A stretch of DNA of 64,000 bases from Agrilactobacillus fermenti (lineage in GTDB: Bacteria; Bacillota; Bacilli; Lactobacillales; Lactobacillaceae). Positions within the stretch are counted from its first letter, which is position 1, and every line of letters starts with the position of its first letter. Below the pieces are notes generated by a model. It did not search any database. It saw nothing but the letters and a program-made list of their open reading frames with translations, and had not been told where the DNA came from. Positions 55,445-64,000 of this stretch are shown one piece after another. Location: the NCBI RefSeq assembly GCF_021030645.1, contig NZ_JACGCJ010000008.1:1-64000 (forward strand), written 5' to 3'. A program made the translations under genes and the position numbers.

Positions 55445-57055
55445 ATGGATAACAGTAAAAATAAGATAGGTTTGTTTCAACTGGTCATGTTAGGTTTAGG
55501 CTCATTAATTGGCTCAGGGTGGCTCTTTGGATCCTGGGAAGCATCAGCTGTTGCCGGGCCAGCCGCGATTATTTCTTGGGTGATCGGGGCGGCCGTCATC
55601 GGTGTAATTGCTTATAATTACATTGAATTAGGCACAATGTTTCCCGAGTCTGGGGGCATGAGTCGCTTTGCACAATACACACATGGGTCGCTGCTTGGCT
55701 TCATTGCGGCTTGGGCCAATTGGGTGTCATTGATCACTTTGATCCCCATCGAAGCTGTGGCTGCCGTACAATACATGAGCTCCTGGCCTTGGTCTTGGGC
55801 AAAATTTACTCATGCTTTTTTAGCAAACGGCACGATCACTAATGCTGGTTTGTTGGTCGTTTTTGGTTTTATCATCGTATTTACATTATTAAATTACTGG
55901 TCAGTTTCATTATTAACGCGGTTTACCAGCTTTATTTCAGTTTTCAAAATCGGTGTGCCGCTATTAACGATTATCATGTTAACGATTGCTAGCTTTCATC
56001 CTAGTAATTATGGGAGCTCGATCCATGCTTTTATGCCATTTGGCTCAGCACCAATTTTTGCGGCCACTTCGGTATCAGGGATCATCTTTTCATTTAATGC
56101 CTTTCAAACGGTGATCAATATGGGTAATGAAATTAAAAATCCCCAGAAAAATATTGGCCGGGGCATCGTGATTTCTTTAACCATCAGTGCAATTTTATAT
56201 ATTCTCTTACAAAGTACTTTTGTGACGGCCTTGAAGCCAAGCATGTTGGCGCATGGTTGGAATCACATCAACTTCAATTCACCGTTTGCGGATCTGGCTA
56301 TTTTGCTAGGGATTCATTGGTTGTCAGTCCTACTTTACATGGATGCCTTCGTTTCACCATTCGGGACAGGGGTCTCTTTTGTAGCGTCAACAGCTCGGGC
56401 ATTATTCGCCATGGAGGAAAATAACCATATTCCGCATTTTGTGGGCAAGGTCAACGAAAAATATGGCACCCCTCGCGTAGCAATGTTGGTTAATGCTATC
56501 TTAAGTATGGCGATGGTTTCCGTGTTCCGGTCATGGGGGACGTTAGCAGCGGTTATTTCCACGTCGACCTTGATTGCTTATTTGACCGGACCCACGACAG
56601 TGGTTTCTTTGCGGAAGATGGCGCCAAAATTCAAGCGGCCGATTAAGTCGGAACATTTGAGTTTTATGGCACCATTGGCATTTGTGTTGGCATCGTTAGC
56701 AACTTACTGGGCAAAATGGCCAACGACTATTGAAGTCATTTTAGTCATTTTCTTAGGGTTTCCGTTCTATCTATACTTTGAATGGCGCACCGGCTGGGCC
56801 CACACTTGGGAGCAAATCAAAGGGAGTGCTTGGTTACTGATTTACCTAGTCTTTATTTCCATCGTTTCTTGGATCGGTAGTAAGGAATTTAATGGCTTGA
56901 ACTGGATCCATTATCCGTGGGATTTTGTGGTCATTATTATCGGCGCCCTGCTCTTTTATGCTTGGGGGATTCGCAGCTATTGGAATTCTCAATATTTTGA
57001 TCAAGCTAAGGTGCTGAATCAAACGGTTAAAATGAAAGCCGACTCGAAAGAGTGA
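55445..57055 (+). CDS. APC-family amino acid permease (YveA-like)
   Basis: This 536-residue transporter has about 12-14 membrane helices. It is probably a proton-coupled amino acid importer. It shows the APC start LGLGSLIGSGWLFGSW, then FPESGGMSRFAQYTHGSLLGF, FNAFQTVINMGNEIKNPQKN and ALFAMEENNHIPHFVGKVN. Length and sequence feel match the B. subtilis L-aspartate transporter YveA, so an acidic amino acid is a plausible substrate, but specificity is inference. The start follows GGTGGAGGTTAT. It is transcribed alone and a tyrosine phosphatase gene follows 84 bases later. Confidence 0.88.
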   Translation: MDNSKNKIGLFQLVMLGLGSLIGSGWLFGSWEASAVAGPAAIISWVIGAAVIGVIAYNYIELGTMFPESGGMSRFAQYTHGSLLGFIAAWANWVSLITLIPIEAVAAVQYMSSWPWSWAKFTHAFLANGTITNAGLLVVFGFIIVFTLLNYWSVSLLTRFTSFISVFKIGVPLLTIIMLTIASFHPSNYGSSIHAFMPFGSAPIFAATSVSGIIFSFNAFQTVINMGNEIKNPQKNIGRGIVISLTISAILYILLQSTFVTALKPSMLAHGWNHINFNSPFADLAILLGIHWLSVLLYMDAFVSPFGTGVSFVASTARALFAMEENNHIPHFVGKVNEKYGTPRVAMLVNAILSMAMVSVFRSWGTLAAVISTSTLIAYLTGPTTVVSLRKMAPKFKRPIKSEHLSFMAPLAFVLASLATYWAKWPTTIEVILVIFLGFPFYLYFEWRTGWAHTWEQIKGSAWLLIYLVFISIVSWIGSKEFNGLNWIHYPWDFVVIIIGALLFYAWGIRSYWNSQYFDQAKVLNQTVKMKADSKE

Positions 57056-57139
57056 CAAACGTGCACCAAAAATATTTAGCGCACGTACCAGAATCACAAT
57101 AAATGGTGGGTTTTATTTAAATTTAGGGAGTTGAAGGTC

Positions 57140-57886
57140 ATGACAGTAACCTTAACGAATTTTCGAACTTTAGGGCATTATCCCACAATAGCTGGTGGTG
57201 AAATCAAACCTGGTCTTTTGTATCGTAGTGGTCAGTTGGTTGATCTTACAGCAGAACAGACATCTTATTTAGCTGATACGTTGAACATCAAACGCGTCGT
57301 GGATTTTCGTAGTGCCGATGAGCGGCAGCAACAGCCAGAGCAAGTTTGGCAAACGGCTGATTATCAGGTGATCGATATTTTAGCCGATGCGACGGCTAAC
57401 AATGCCAGTTTGGGCGAAATGTTGACGCAGGAAGGCCACGTTCGCCAAGGCATGTTAGAAACGTATGAACAGATGGTCGTCAGTGATTCAGCAAAACGGG
57501 GATATCATCAGTTCTTGACGGCATTAGTAACCGATGTGAAGCCGACTGTTTTTCATTGCTTTGCCGGTAAAGACCGTACCGGGGTGGCGGCTGCCTTGAT
57601 TTTAAAAATTGCAGGGGTCAGTGACCAAGTCATTTTTGCGGACTATCTTAAAACAAATATGGCTCGTCAAGCGGCCAATCAGGAAATCATAGCGACTTAT
57701 GGCAAAGATATGACACCAGCGCAAAAAGAAGCTTTAGGACAAGCCTTATTGGTTGATCAAGCTTATTTAAAGCATTATTTTACTGTGATCGATCAGAATT
57801 ATGGTGATTTTGACCATTATCTGCAAGAGGCACTAGCTTTGACACCAGATTTTGTGACCGAATTTAAGCACACTTTTGTTAAATAA
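57140..57886 (+). CDS. Tyrosine-protein phosphatase (Y_phosphatase3 / LMW-independent PTP)
   Basis: This 248-residue phosphatase has N-terminal NFRTLGHYPTIAGGEIKPGLLYRSGQL and the catalytic P-loop FHCFAGKDRTGVAA (Cys-x5-Arg), like Listeria LipA/secreted-type PTPs of the Y_phosphatase3 family. No signal peptide is visible, so it is probably cytosolic. ATG 57140 has GGGAG 9 bases upstream; the TTG at 57131 is too close to it. Substrate is unknown. Confidence 0.9.
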   Translation: MTVTLTNFRTLGHYPTIAGGEIKPGLLYRSGQLVDLTAEQTSYLADTLNIKRVVDFRSADERQQQPEQVWQTADYQVIDILADATANNASLGEMLTQEGHVRQGMLETYEQMVVSDSAKRGYHQFLTALVTDVKPTVFHCFAGKDRTGVAAALILKIAGVSDQVIFADYLKTNMARQAANQEIIATYGKDMTPAQKEALGQALLVDQAYLKHYFTVIDQNYGDFDHYLQEALALTPDFVTEFKHTFVK

Positions 57887-57930
57887 AAAATGGGCGCATG
57901 GCATGAGATGTTCAGCGGTTGAACGCTAAT

Positions 57931-57980
57931 AAATACCCCTAGAGATTAGACTTCTAGATCTAATTTCTGGGGGTATTTTG
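57931..57980. terminator. Strong terminator hairpin
   Basis: AATACCCC and GATTAGA pair with TCTAAT and GGGGGTATT around CTTCTAGA, followed by TTTTG. It lies between the converging phosphatase and fbp genes. Confidence 0.75.
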
Positions 57981-57983
57981 TCC

Positions 57984-58232
57984 CACACTTTATTCGAAAC
58001 GCGTTCGTAAAGCTAACTTTGTCACCTAACCCTAATTGTTTGCTGAAGCTAGCACTTCATCGGCACAATTGGTGTTAGTGCTCCAAAGCTAACCAGCTTT
58101 ACTCACGCTCTAAACGCGCTCAAATCATCAGTTTTTTCACCCAACGACGCCTTACTCGTGGGATACTGCACCCACAACGTAAGTCTAGGTTGGTGCTCAA
58201 AAACTACCCGATGATTTTCACGCTCTTTCATT
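57984..58232 (-). repeat. Modular foldback repeat, copy 7 (two tandem units) abutting fbp
   Basis: The first unit matches one in the 18.5 kb array over about 100 bases (TCACCTAACCCTAATTGTTT onwards). The second has a CCCAAC ... GTTGGTGCTC frame with a CGTGGGATACTGCACCCAC-type core like the 14 kb array. It ends TCACGCTC about 3 bases before the fbp stop codon. It fills the 57887-58227 gap with the preceding hairpin. Confidence 0.82.
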
Positions 58233-60156
58233 CGTCTGCTAAGAGTTCCATTAATTGTCTAACTTGTTTTTTCAATTCAGTGCCGATATCAGTTTCTGCA
58301 ACGGTTTTGCGGGCTAATTCTTGTTCGACGACGCGTTTGGTAGAAACGATGTCGGCTAGGTCAGCAATGGCTTTTTCTCTAGTAGTAAAGGGCTGGTGAG
58401 TGACCAGCTGTAAGCCATAGGAATTATAGAGTAGCGTGTAGCCGCCAATACCGGTAGTTTTTTGATATGCTTTAGAGAAGCCGCCATCGATCACCAGCAT
58501 CTTACCGCCGGCTAAAATAGGGGATTGGCCCTTTTTAACTGGGGTATGCCCATTAATGACATGTCCAGTTTTGGGATCGACCCCAAACTCAGCTAACATT
58601 TCTTCAATAAACCAAGGTTCGTGCCGGAGACTGTAATAGCTGTTCATTTCTTCAACATGAGTGGCTTTGTCAGCAATGAAATAGCGTTCAAAGGTAGCCA
58701 TCACGCGTTTGCCAAATAATGGTGATACAGGACCAGTCCAGAGGTACCATAAGAGATCAGTGGCAAGATCATCTTGTTGGTCTGGATCAATATAGCTTTC
58801 TCGAAGATTACGTTCCAGTAGATCAAAGAGTGCTTTCCCTTTATATAGCTTGCCATTTAAGGTCAAGCCTTCGAAGTTACCTTTCTTGTCCACAGGCACA
58901 CAGCCATGAATTAAAAGATTGTTGTTATAGGTTAGATACATACTGCCTTTTTTCATAAAGAAGTCCATGTGTTTATGTAACTTCTCAGAGTTCTTGAAAG
59001 CAGCGGTCAATTGGTCGATGACTTCTTGTTCTTCTGGTAATAACTTGTAGGGATCATTAGGATCAACCGTTTGGAAACAGCCGTTGATCAGAGGATAAGT
59101 TTTGCCATCGATCGTAATGGTTTTACGGTCTTTAGAAATTTTATCGAGTAATTTTCGCTGCTGCATTTTAAATTCAGGGCGGCGGTCAATGACTGGTCCC
59201 TCCAATTTAAATTGAATGATCGCAATGGCTTGGTGAATTTTGGTAATTTGTCTCAATTCTGCTTCAGAAGGTTGCTCGTTTGGTTGAGTTAATTTTGGTC
59301 GAAAACCGGGATTATCATCATAGTATTTTTCTGCTAATAATGAAAGATGGCGCAAGTTGATGCCATAGGAATCTTCTACAATCGATAAATTATCGTAGCG
59401 GGCACAGATACGCAGCAAATTAGCGACACAAAGCGAAGATCCTGCGGCTCCGCCTAGCCAGAGAATATCGTGATTACCCCATTGGAGGTCCACTGAATGA
59501 TGCTGCATCAGACGATCCATGATCTTATCGGGCGCTGGTCCCCGATCATAAATGTCACCAACAACATGTAAATGGTCCACAACTAGCCGCTGAATCGTGT
59601 GACATAAGCTGATAATGAAGTTATCAGCCGAATGCAGCTGAATAATATCATCGGTAATTTGTGCATAATATTCATGTTTGTCAGCGGTATGGAAATCGCC
59701 GTAAAGTAACTCTTCGGTTATGTAGACAAATTCAGGCGCCAACGCTTTGCGGACTTTGGAACGGGTGTACTTGGTAGCACAATATTTAAGTAGTTTTAAA
59801 AGATCATCGAACGTATCCAAATACCACTGATGCAAATCTTCTGGGCAAGAGAATTGTTGTTTAACGATCGCTAGCCGTTCTGTAGGGTAATAAACTAAGA
59901 AGGCAAATACCTGTTGGGTTTTAGGTGTCATCTGTCCATTAAATAGTTCTTCGATTTTTAATTTAATATTCCCAGAAGCATTCCGCAGTACATGATCAAA
60001 AGCTGGAAATTCTCCATGAATATCACTCATGAAAGCTTCTGTGCTTTTTGGCAGATTTAAAATTGCCTTTAAATTAATGATTTCAGTTGTGATGGCATCT
60101 TTAGTTGGGTACTTTTCTCGTAAAAGTTCACGTTCTAATTCCTGAATGACAAACAC
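58228..60156 (-). CDS. fbp: Fructose-1,6-bisphosphatase, class III
   Basis: This 642-residue gluconeogenic enzyme is of the Firmicutes-specific class III. The metallophosphoesterase motifs are SDIHGEFPAFDHVL, VGDIYDRGPAPD, LQWGNHDILWLGG and VINGHTPVKKG. Length fits the family (about 640-670). The start is odd: GTG 60156 directly abuts AGAGG, an in-frame stop lies two codons upstream of it, and the best-spaced codon is ATT 9 bases after AGAGG. A minus-strand TATAAT lies at 60179-60184. It is monocistronic; repeat copies flank both ends. Confidence 0.96.
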   Translation of the reverse strand: MFVIQELERELLREKYPTKDAITTEIINLKAILNLPKSTEAFMSDIHGEFPAFDHVLRNASGNIKLKIEELFNGQMTPKTQQVFAFLVYYPTERLAIVKQQFSCPEDLHQWYLDTFDDLLKLLKYCATKYTRSKVRKALAPEFVYITEELLYGDFHTADKHEYYAQITDDIIQLHSADNFIISLCHTIQRLVVDHLHVVGDIYDRGPAPDKIMDRLMQHHSVDLQWGNHDILWLGGAAGSSLCVANLLRICARYDNLSIVEDSYGINLRHLSLLAEKYYDDNPGFRPKLTQPNEQPSEAELRQITKIHQAIAIIQFKLEGPVIDRRPEFKMQQRKLLDKISKDRKTITIDGKTYPLINGCFQTVDPNDPYKLLPEEQEVIDQLTAAFKNSEKLHKHMDFFMKKGSMYLTYNNNLLIHGCVPVDKKGNFEGLTLNGKLYKGKALFDLLERNLRESYIDPDQQDDLATDLLWYLWTGPVSPLFGKRVMATFERYFIADKATHVEEMNSYYSLRHEPWFIEEMLAEFGVDPKTGHVINGHTPVKKGQSPILAGGKMLVIDGGFSKAYQKTTGIGGYTLLYNSYGLQLVTHQPFTTREKAIADLADIVSTKRVVEQELARKTVAETDIGTELKKQVRQLMELLADE

Positions 60157-60295
60157 CCTCTTTTAAAAAGTTAAACCTATTATAGCAATAAAAGTTCTGA
60201 AAAGTAAGGTTTACACATTCTGTGAAAAAGCGAACGAAAACTGGTATATCGACATTTTTAAATATAGACCAATTTATAATTTTAAACGTATTTAG

Positions 60296-60490
60296 AGCGT
60301 GAGACAAAAGGAGAGTGAGACAAAAGGCGTTCAGTGGCCGAGCACTAACAAGAGTCACGATAAATGGTGGGCTTTTCCATTTGAGTGATTCGTAGTTAAG
60401 TGAGGACATTGCCTTTTGGAGCACGTTTAAGCAATAAATATTCGTTGTTCGCCTTTATTTTGACCAACCCAAGGTAGCATTCGTCACACT
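60296..60490 (+). repeat. Modular foldback repeat, copy 8
   Basis: The core 60321-60418 starts CAAAAGGC and ends GCCTTTTG, with AAATGG/CCATTT inner arms. Its left end is duplicated (GTGAGACAAAAGG occurs twice, at about 60299 and 60315). It occupies much of the 60157-60544 divergent gap, between fbp and aroC, unlike the other copies, which follow gene ends. Confidence 0.83.
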
Positions 60491-60544
60491 CTCATATATT
60501 TTTCATGTTATTATAATAAATATAAAACTTTTTCGGAGGTAAGT

Positions 60545-61720
60545 ATGCGTTATTTTACAGCAGGAGAGTCTCATGGTCCTCAATTGACCGCAATCATTGA
60601 GGGGCTGCCAGCTAACTTAAAATTGGATATTGCCCAGATCAATGCAGACATGAAGCGTCGCAAGCAAGGCTATGGTCGTGGTGCCCGGCAAAAGATCGAA
60701 ACAGATGAAGTCCAAATCACGGCAGGGCTACGCCATCAATTAACCTTGGGCTCACCCTTAGTGATTCAATTGCCTAATAAGGATTTTGCCCATTGGCAGT
60801 CTGTGATGTCGCCGACAGATCCAGCCACACCTGAAAACTCCGTCCGCCAAGTCACCAAGCCGCGCCCCGGCCATGCGGATCTAGTGGGGGGCATGAAGTA
60901 TCAACATCAAGACCTGCGCAATGTGTTGGAGCGTTCTAGTGCCCGGGAAACAGCTATGCGTGTGGCTGTGGGTAGTGTAGCCAAACAGTTATTGCAAGTT
61001 TTAGGTATCGATGTGTTAGGCTTTGTACGTCAAATTGGACCGGCGGCAGCAGATCAAACGAAATTAGCGACATTCAAGACCTTGGCTGATTTACGTGCTA
61101 AGACAGAAGCCAGTGTCGTTCGAACTTTTGATACGCAAGTTGAGACAGCGATGAAAGCAGCTATTGATCAGGCAAAAAAGGCTGGCGATACTCTTGGCGG
61201 CATTATTCAAGTCATTGCCACGGGTGTACCGGCTGGGTTGGGCAGCTATGTTAGTGCTGATCGCAAATTAGATGGTCAGTTAGCCCAGGCAATTGTTGGC
61301 ATCAACGCTTTTAAAGGTGTGGCTTTCGGTGATGGATTCGACTTAGCTGATCATCCTGGCAGTGAGGATATGGATGAGATCTTTTATGATGCGCAGCAAG
61401 GTTTTTATCGCCAATCGGACCATCTTGGCGGCTTTGAAGGTGGCATGACCAATGGGATGCCTATTGAACTGACAGCAGTGATGAAACCGATCCCCACACT
61501 CTATAAACCCTTACGCAGTGTGGATATTCATTCTAAAAAAGCTTATCAAGCCAATGTGGAACGTTCGGATACGACGGCAGTTCCGGCAGCGGCAGTCGTG
61601 GCTGAAGCTATGACTGCCATCACTTTGGCTCAGGCCATTTTAGAAATGTTTGACGCCAACGCTATGGCCCGCCTAAAAGCGCAATTCGAGGCTTATAAAA
61701 ATGAACTCAAAAATTATTAA
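60545..61720 (+). CDS. aroC: Chorismate synthase
   Basis: AroC (391 residues) converts EPSP to chorismate with reduced FMN, the last shikimate step. It shows YFTAGESHGPQLTAIIEGLP, KRRKQGYGRGARQKIE, RPGHADLVGGMKY, ERSSARETA and GGFEGGMTNG. A strong TTCGGAGG lies upstream and a TATAAT at 60512-60517 suggests the promoter. aroA follows 12 bases later. Confidence 0.97.
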   Translation: MRYFTAGESHGPQLTAIIEGLPANLKLDIAQINADMKRRKQGYGRGARQKIETDEVQITAGLRHQLTLGSPLVIQLPNKDFAHWQSVMSPTDPATPENSVRQVTKPRPGHADLVGGMKYQHQDLRNVLERSSARETAMRVAVGSVAKQLLQVLGIDVLGFVRQIGPAAADQTKLATFKTLADLRAKTEASVVRTFDTQVETAMKAAIDQAKKAGDTLGGIIQVIATGVPAGLGSYVSADRKLDGQLAQAIVGINAFKGVAFGDGFDLADHPGSEDMDEIFYDAQQGFYRQSDHLGGFEGGMTNGMPIELTAVMKPIPTLYKPLRSVDIHSKKAYQANVERSDTTAVPAAAVVAEAMTAITLAQAILEMFDANAMARLKAQFEAYKNELKNY

Positions 61721-61732
61721 GGAGATCGGTAT

Positions 61733-63019
61733 ATGGCTATGAAATTAACCAAAGGGCCTGTTCAACTGAACGGGACGTGTCAAGTACCTGGAGATAAAAG
61801 TATCTCGCACCGAGCCGTCATGTTTGGTGCACTAGCCAAAGGTCGGACGGTTGCACGGCACTTTTTGTTTTCCGCCGATTGTCTGGCAACGATAGGGGCT
61901 TTTGAAAAACTCGGGGTCACGATCAGTCGAGATGAGACAAGCGTCACAATTGAGGGTGTGGGCTTTCATGGTTTCAAGCCAGCTAAGCAGTCTTTAGATA
62001 TGGGGAATTCTGGGACCTCCACGCGCTTATTATTAGGTTTGTTAGCCAAACAGCCTTTTCCCATGCGCTTTATTGGCGACGCCTCTTTGAGTCAGCGCCC
62101 GATGGGTCGAGTTTTGGCGCCTTTAACACAAATGGGGGCACAAATGACCGCAACTGCTGGTCATCTACCCATTGAAGTAGCTAGCAATACCCACTTGCAG
62201 GCCATTGACTATCAATTGCCCGTAGCCAGCGCTCAAGTGAAAAGTGCCTTGATTTTTGCGGCTTTACAGGCAGATGGGCCCTCGACCTTAACAGAGAAAT
62301 TAGCTACCCGAGACCATACAGAACGCATGTTGCGCTTATTTGGGGGCGACATACAACAAAAAGGGTTAGCGTTAAAGATCAAACCCCAGACTAATTTGAC
62401 AGGTCAAACGTTTACAATTCCCGGCGATCCTTCATCAGCCGCTTTCTTCATTGCGGCAGCGACACTATTGCCTAATAGTGAAGTCATTTTGCCCAATGTC
62501 GGCCTGAATCAGACGCGCATTGGCTTCTTAGAAGTCTTAGGACAGATGCAAGGCGATATTCAAGTCATACAGGCGGATAGTGGGTTTGAGCCTACGGGAA
62601 CTTTGAAAATTAAGTCAGCGTCATTACAAGCAATGCACATTACCGCTGATATGATCCCAAGTATTATCGACGAGTTACCGTTAGTCGCGCTCTGTGCCAC
62701 GCAAGCAGAAGGAGTCACAACGATTTCTGGAGCGGCAGAACTGCGGGTTAAAGAGACCGATCGTATCGCCACTGTAACGGCAGAATTACGGAAGATGGGC
62801 GCGCATATTGAAGAAAAACCGGATGGGATGGTCATCACTGGGCCGACACCTTTACATGCGGTGAACGCACAATTGGATAGCCATGGCGATCACCGCATTG
62901 CTATGATGTTGATGGTGGCGGCTTTGTTGAGTAAAGACCAATTTACATTGGAAAACGCTGATGCGGTGGCCGTCTCTTATCCTAAGTTCTATGAAGATTT
63001 GTTGGGATTGGTTAACTAG
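61733..63019 (+). CDS. aroA: 3-phosphoshikimate 1-carboxyvinyltransferase (EPSP synthase)
   Basis: AroA (428 residues) joins shikimate 3-phosphate and phosphoenolpyruvate. It shows VPGDKSISHRAVM, LDMGNSGTSTRLLLG, DASLSQRPMGRV, KSALIFAALQA, ELRVKETDRIA and LDSHGDHRIAM. The first of two ATGs is chosen for AAGGAGATCGGTAT upstream. Other shikimate genes are not in the window. Confidence 0.97.
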   Translation: MAMKLTKGPVQLNGTCQVPGDKSISHRAVMFGALAKGRTVARHFLFSADCLATIGAFEKLGVTISRDETSVTIEGVGFHGFKPAKQSLDMGNSGTSTRLLLGLLAKQPFPMRFIGDASLSQRPMGRVLAPLTQMGAQMTATAGHLPIEVASNTHLQAIDYQLPVASAQVKSALIFAALQADGPSTLTEKLATRDHTERMLRLFGGDIQQKGLALKIKPQTNLTGQTFTIPGDPSSAAFFIAAATLLPNSEVILPNVGLNQTRIGFLEVLGQMQGDIQVIQADSGFEPTGTLKIKSASLQAMHITADMIPSIIDELPLVALCATQAEGVTTISGAAELRVKETDRIATVTAELRKMGAHIEEKPDGMVITGPTPLHAVNAQLDSHGDHRIAMMLMVAALLSKDQFTLENADAVAVSYPKFYEDLLGLVN

Positions 63020-63058
63020 GCTTATATGTCTATGAATGACTTTAATTAAATAGTTCAT

Positions 63059-63086
63059 AAAAAACACGAGAGAATCGTGTTTTTTA
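63059..63086 (+). terminator. Terminator after aroA
   Basis: AAAAAACACGA pairs with TCGTGTTTTTT around GAGAA. Confidence 0.9.
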
Positions 63087-63266
63087 TTATGCTAAATTTA
63101 AATTTTTATATCTTTGTAAGTATTTCTAAAGGAGTTGCTATCTGGTGGTAGGTGGGGGATAGAAGATGCTATACTCTTACTTCTGAACAGCGCAGAATCT
63201 TAGCAGCGGTAGACAAACGACTGGACTTTTTTAAGGATATAATGCGAATGTATTAGGAGGAGAAAA

Positions 63267-64000
63267 ATGAAACTCAATAAATTGATCATTGGGGCGCTCA
63301 TCGCTTTTGGGGTAGTTGTGACAGGCGGCCAAACCGTTCATGCGGCCCTAACAATTGAAAGCGATGATGGTGTCTATTATTCAGACAGAAACACGGTAGC
63401 ACTATATGGTGATCCTGAATTGACACAACCGCTTCACAAAAATCTGGATCCTAAAATCAATGCTTGGAAAACTTTCAAGATGGCGCTTGATGCAAATGGC
63501 AAGAAAGTTGCTGTGGATCTAGGGGGCAGTCAATGGGTCAAAGTCGTGCAGTATACTCCTGAACGGCTTGAAGTCATTCGTAACTACTCAGCTGAAAATG
63601 GCATGTATAAAGAATATTTCTCCGGCGGTCGTGCGCTAATGGTTTATAGTGATCCCTATTTAACCAAGGCAATTGGTACTTTAGATCCCAAAATCAGCCA
63701 TTGGCGTATCACGGGCGTCTCTAATGTAGATCAAAGCGACTATTATGGTTTCTCTTTTGATTTAGGGGACAACCAATGGGTCGGGAAACTGACCAGCACC
63801 ACTGAACCTATCTATAATGCTTTTTATTTTATGACGGGGACACCATTATATGATCAAAATGGCAGCCCAACTACGATTTTAAAGAATGATCAGCATTATA
63901 CCTATAAAGTTCTTGAAGCTAAGTTACTAAATAATCAAATAGCTGTCAGAATCGGCGATAACAATCAATGGGCTTACTATAATTCAGGCACACCTTATTA
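63267..64000 (+). CDS. Secreted protein with SLAP-like repeats (partial, runs off the window)
   Basis: The frame is open from ATG 63267 (TTAGGAGGAG 6 bases upstream; TATAAT at 63238-63243) to the window end, at least 244 residues. It has a signal peptide at about 1-27 (ending TVHAA). Three diverged repeats of about 65-70 residues follow. Each has a tyrosine-rich loop, a phrase such as LYGDPEL, VYSDPYL or LYDQNGS, a KI/T-rich strand and an ending like GGSQWVKV, GDNQWVGK or GDNNQWAYY. This is typical of SLAP/SlpA-like surface domains of lactobacilli, which bind cell-wall polymers. The C-terminus is not visible. Confidence 0.8.
   Translation, partial: MKLNKLIIGALIAFGVVVTGGQTVHAALTIESDDGVYYSDRNTVALYGDPELTQPLHKNLDPKINAWKTFKMALDANGKKVAVDLGGSQWVKVVQYTPERLEVIRNYSAENGMYKEYFSGGRALMVYSDPYLTKAIGTLDPKISHWRITGVSNVDQSDYYGFSFDLGDNQWVGKLTSTTEPIYNAFYFMTGTPLYDQNGSPTTILKNDQHYTYKVLEAKLLNNQIAVRIGDNNQWAYYNSGTPY

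Overview
The window comes from a low-GC Gram-positive chromosome, almost certainly a lactobacillus (Lactobacillaceae; genus not determinable by reading). The evidence is the Lactobacillales-type purine operon (purE-K-C-S-Q-L-F-M-N-H-D), WxL cell-surface proteins with a DUF916/DUF3324 partner, a mevalonate-pathway phosphomevalonate kinase, class III fructose-bisphosphatase, a type II NADH dehydrogenase, strong AGGAGG ribosome-binding sites and frequent TTG/GTG starts. The gdpP-rplI-dnaB-purA order suggests a position not far from the replication origin. No rRNA, tRNA, CRISPR array or intact insertion sequence was seen.

Layout. 0-4 kb: a polymerase/ligase-like membrane protein (minus), a diacylglycerol-kinase-family lipid kinase and a WxL-interacting protein. 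4-20 kb: housekeeping genes gdpP, rplI, dnaB, purA, a CPA2 antiporter, ndh and pmk, interrupted by a 4-kb WxL protein gene on the opposite strand between rplI and dnaB, and by an unrecognised four-repeat protein after dnaB. 20-35 kb: an exopolysaccharide locus headed by a tightly coupled trio (collagen-like wall protein, sortase, unknown membrane protein) that runs directly into the Wzz/CpsD/CpsB module, then glycosyltransferases, an EpsG-type polymerase, a gap of apparent relic sequence, an inverted YhaM-like exonuclease gene, a large multi-spanning membrane protein and the priming sugar transferase. 35-42 kb: a WxL-like surface protein, then an ABC exporter with its two-component system. 42.5-53.9 kb: the purine operon. 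53.9-64 kb: a scar of truncated regulator and toxin-antitoxin genes, a small hypothetical gene, an amino acid permease, a tyrosine phosphatase, fbp, aroC-aroA and a partial secreted SLAP-like protein running off the right edge.

How the parts work together. The EPS genes predict a Wzy-type pathway with tyrosine-phosphorylation control, but no Wzx flippase was recognised. The collagen-like/sortase trio is translationally coupled to this operon and its substrate carries a non-standard sorting signal (VKQTG), suggesting a dedicated surface anchor made together with the polysaccharide. The purine operon has paired PurBox-like sites that sit between its promoter and the divergent two-component-system promoter.

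The most distinctive DNA-level feature is a family of modular foldback repeats, with constant ends, variable hairpin cores and tandem units, at eight intergenic loci (about 0.1, 6.2, 14.1, 15.8, 18.6, 53.9, 58.1 and 60.4 kb). One copy supplies the last codons and stop of the antiporter gene. The family is absent from 20-53.9 kb, which covers the EPS, ABC/two-component and purine loci.
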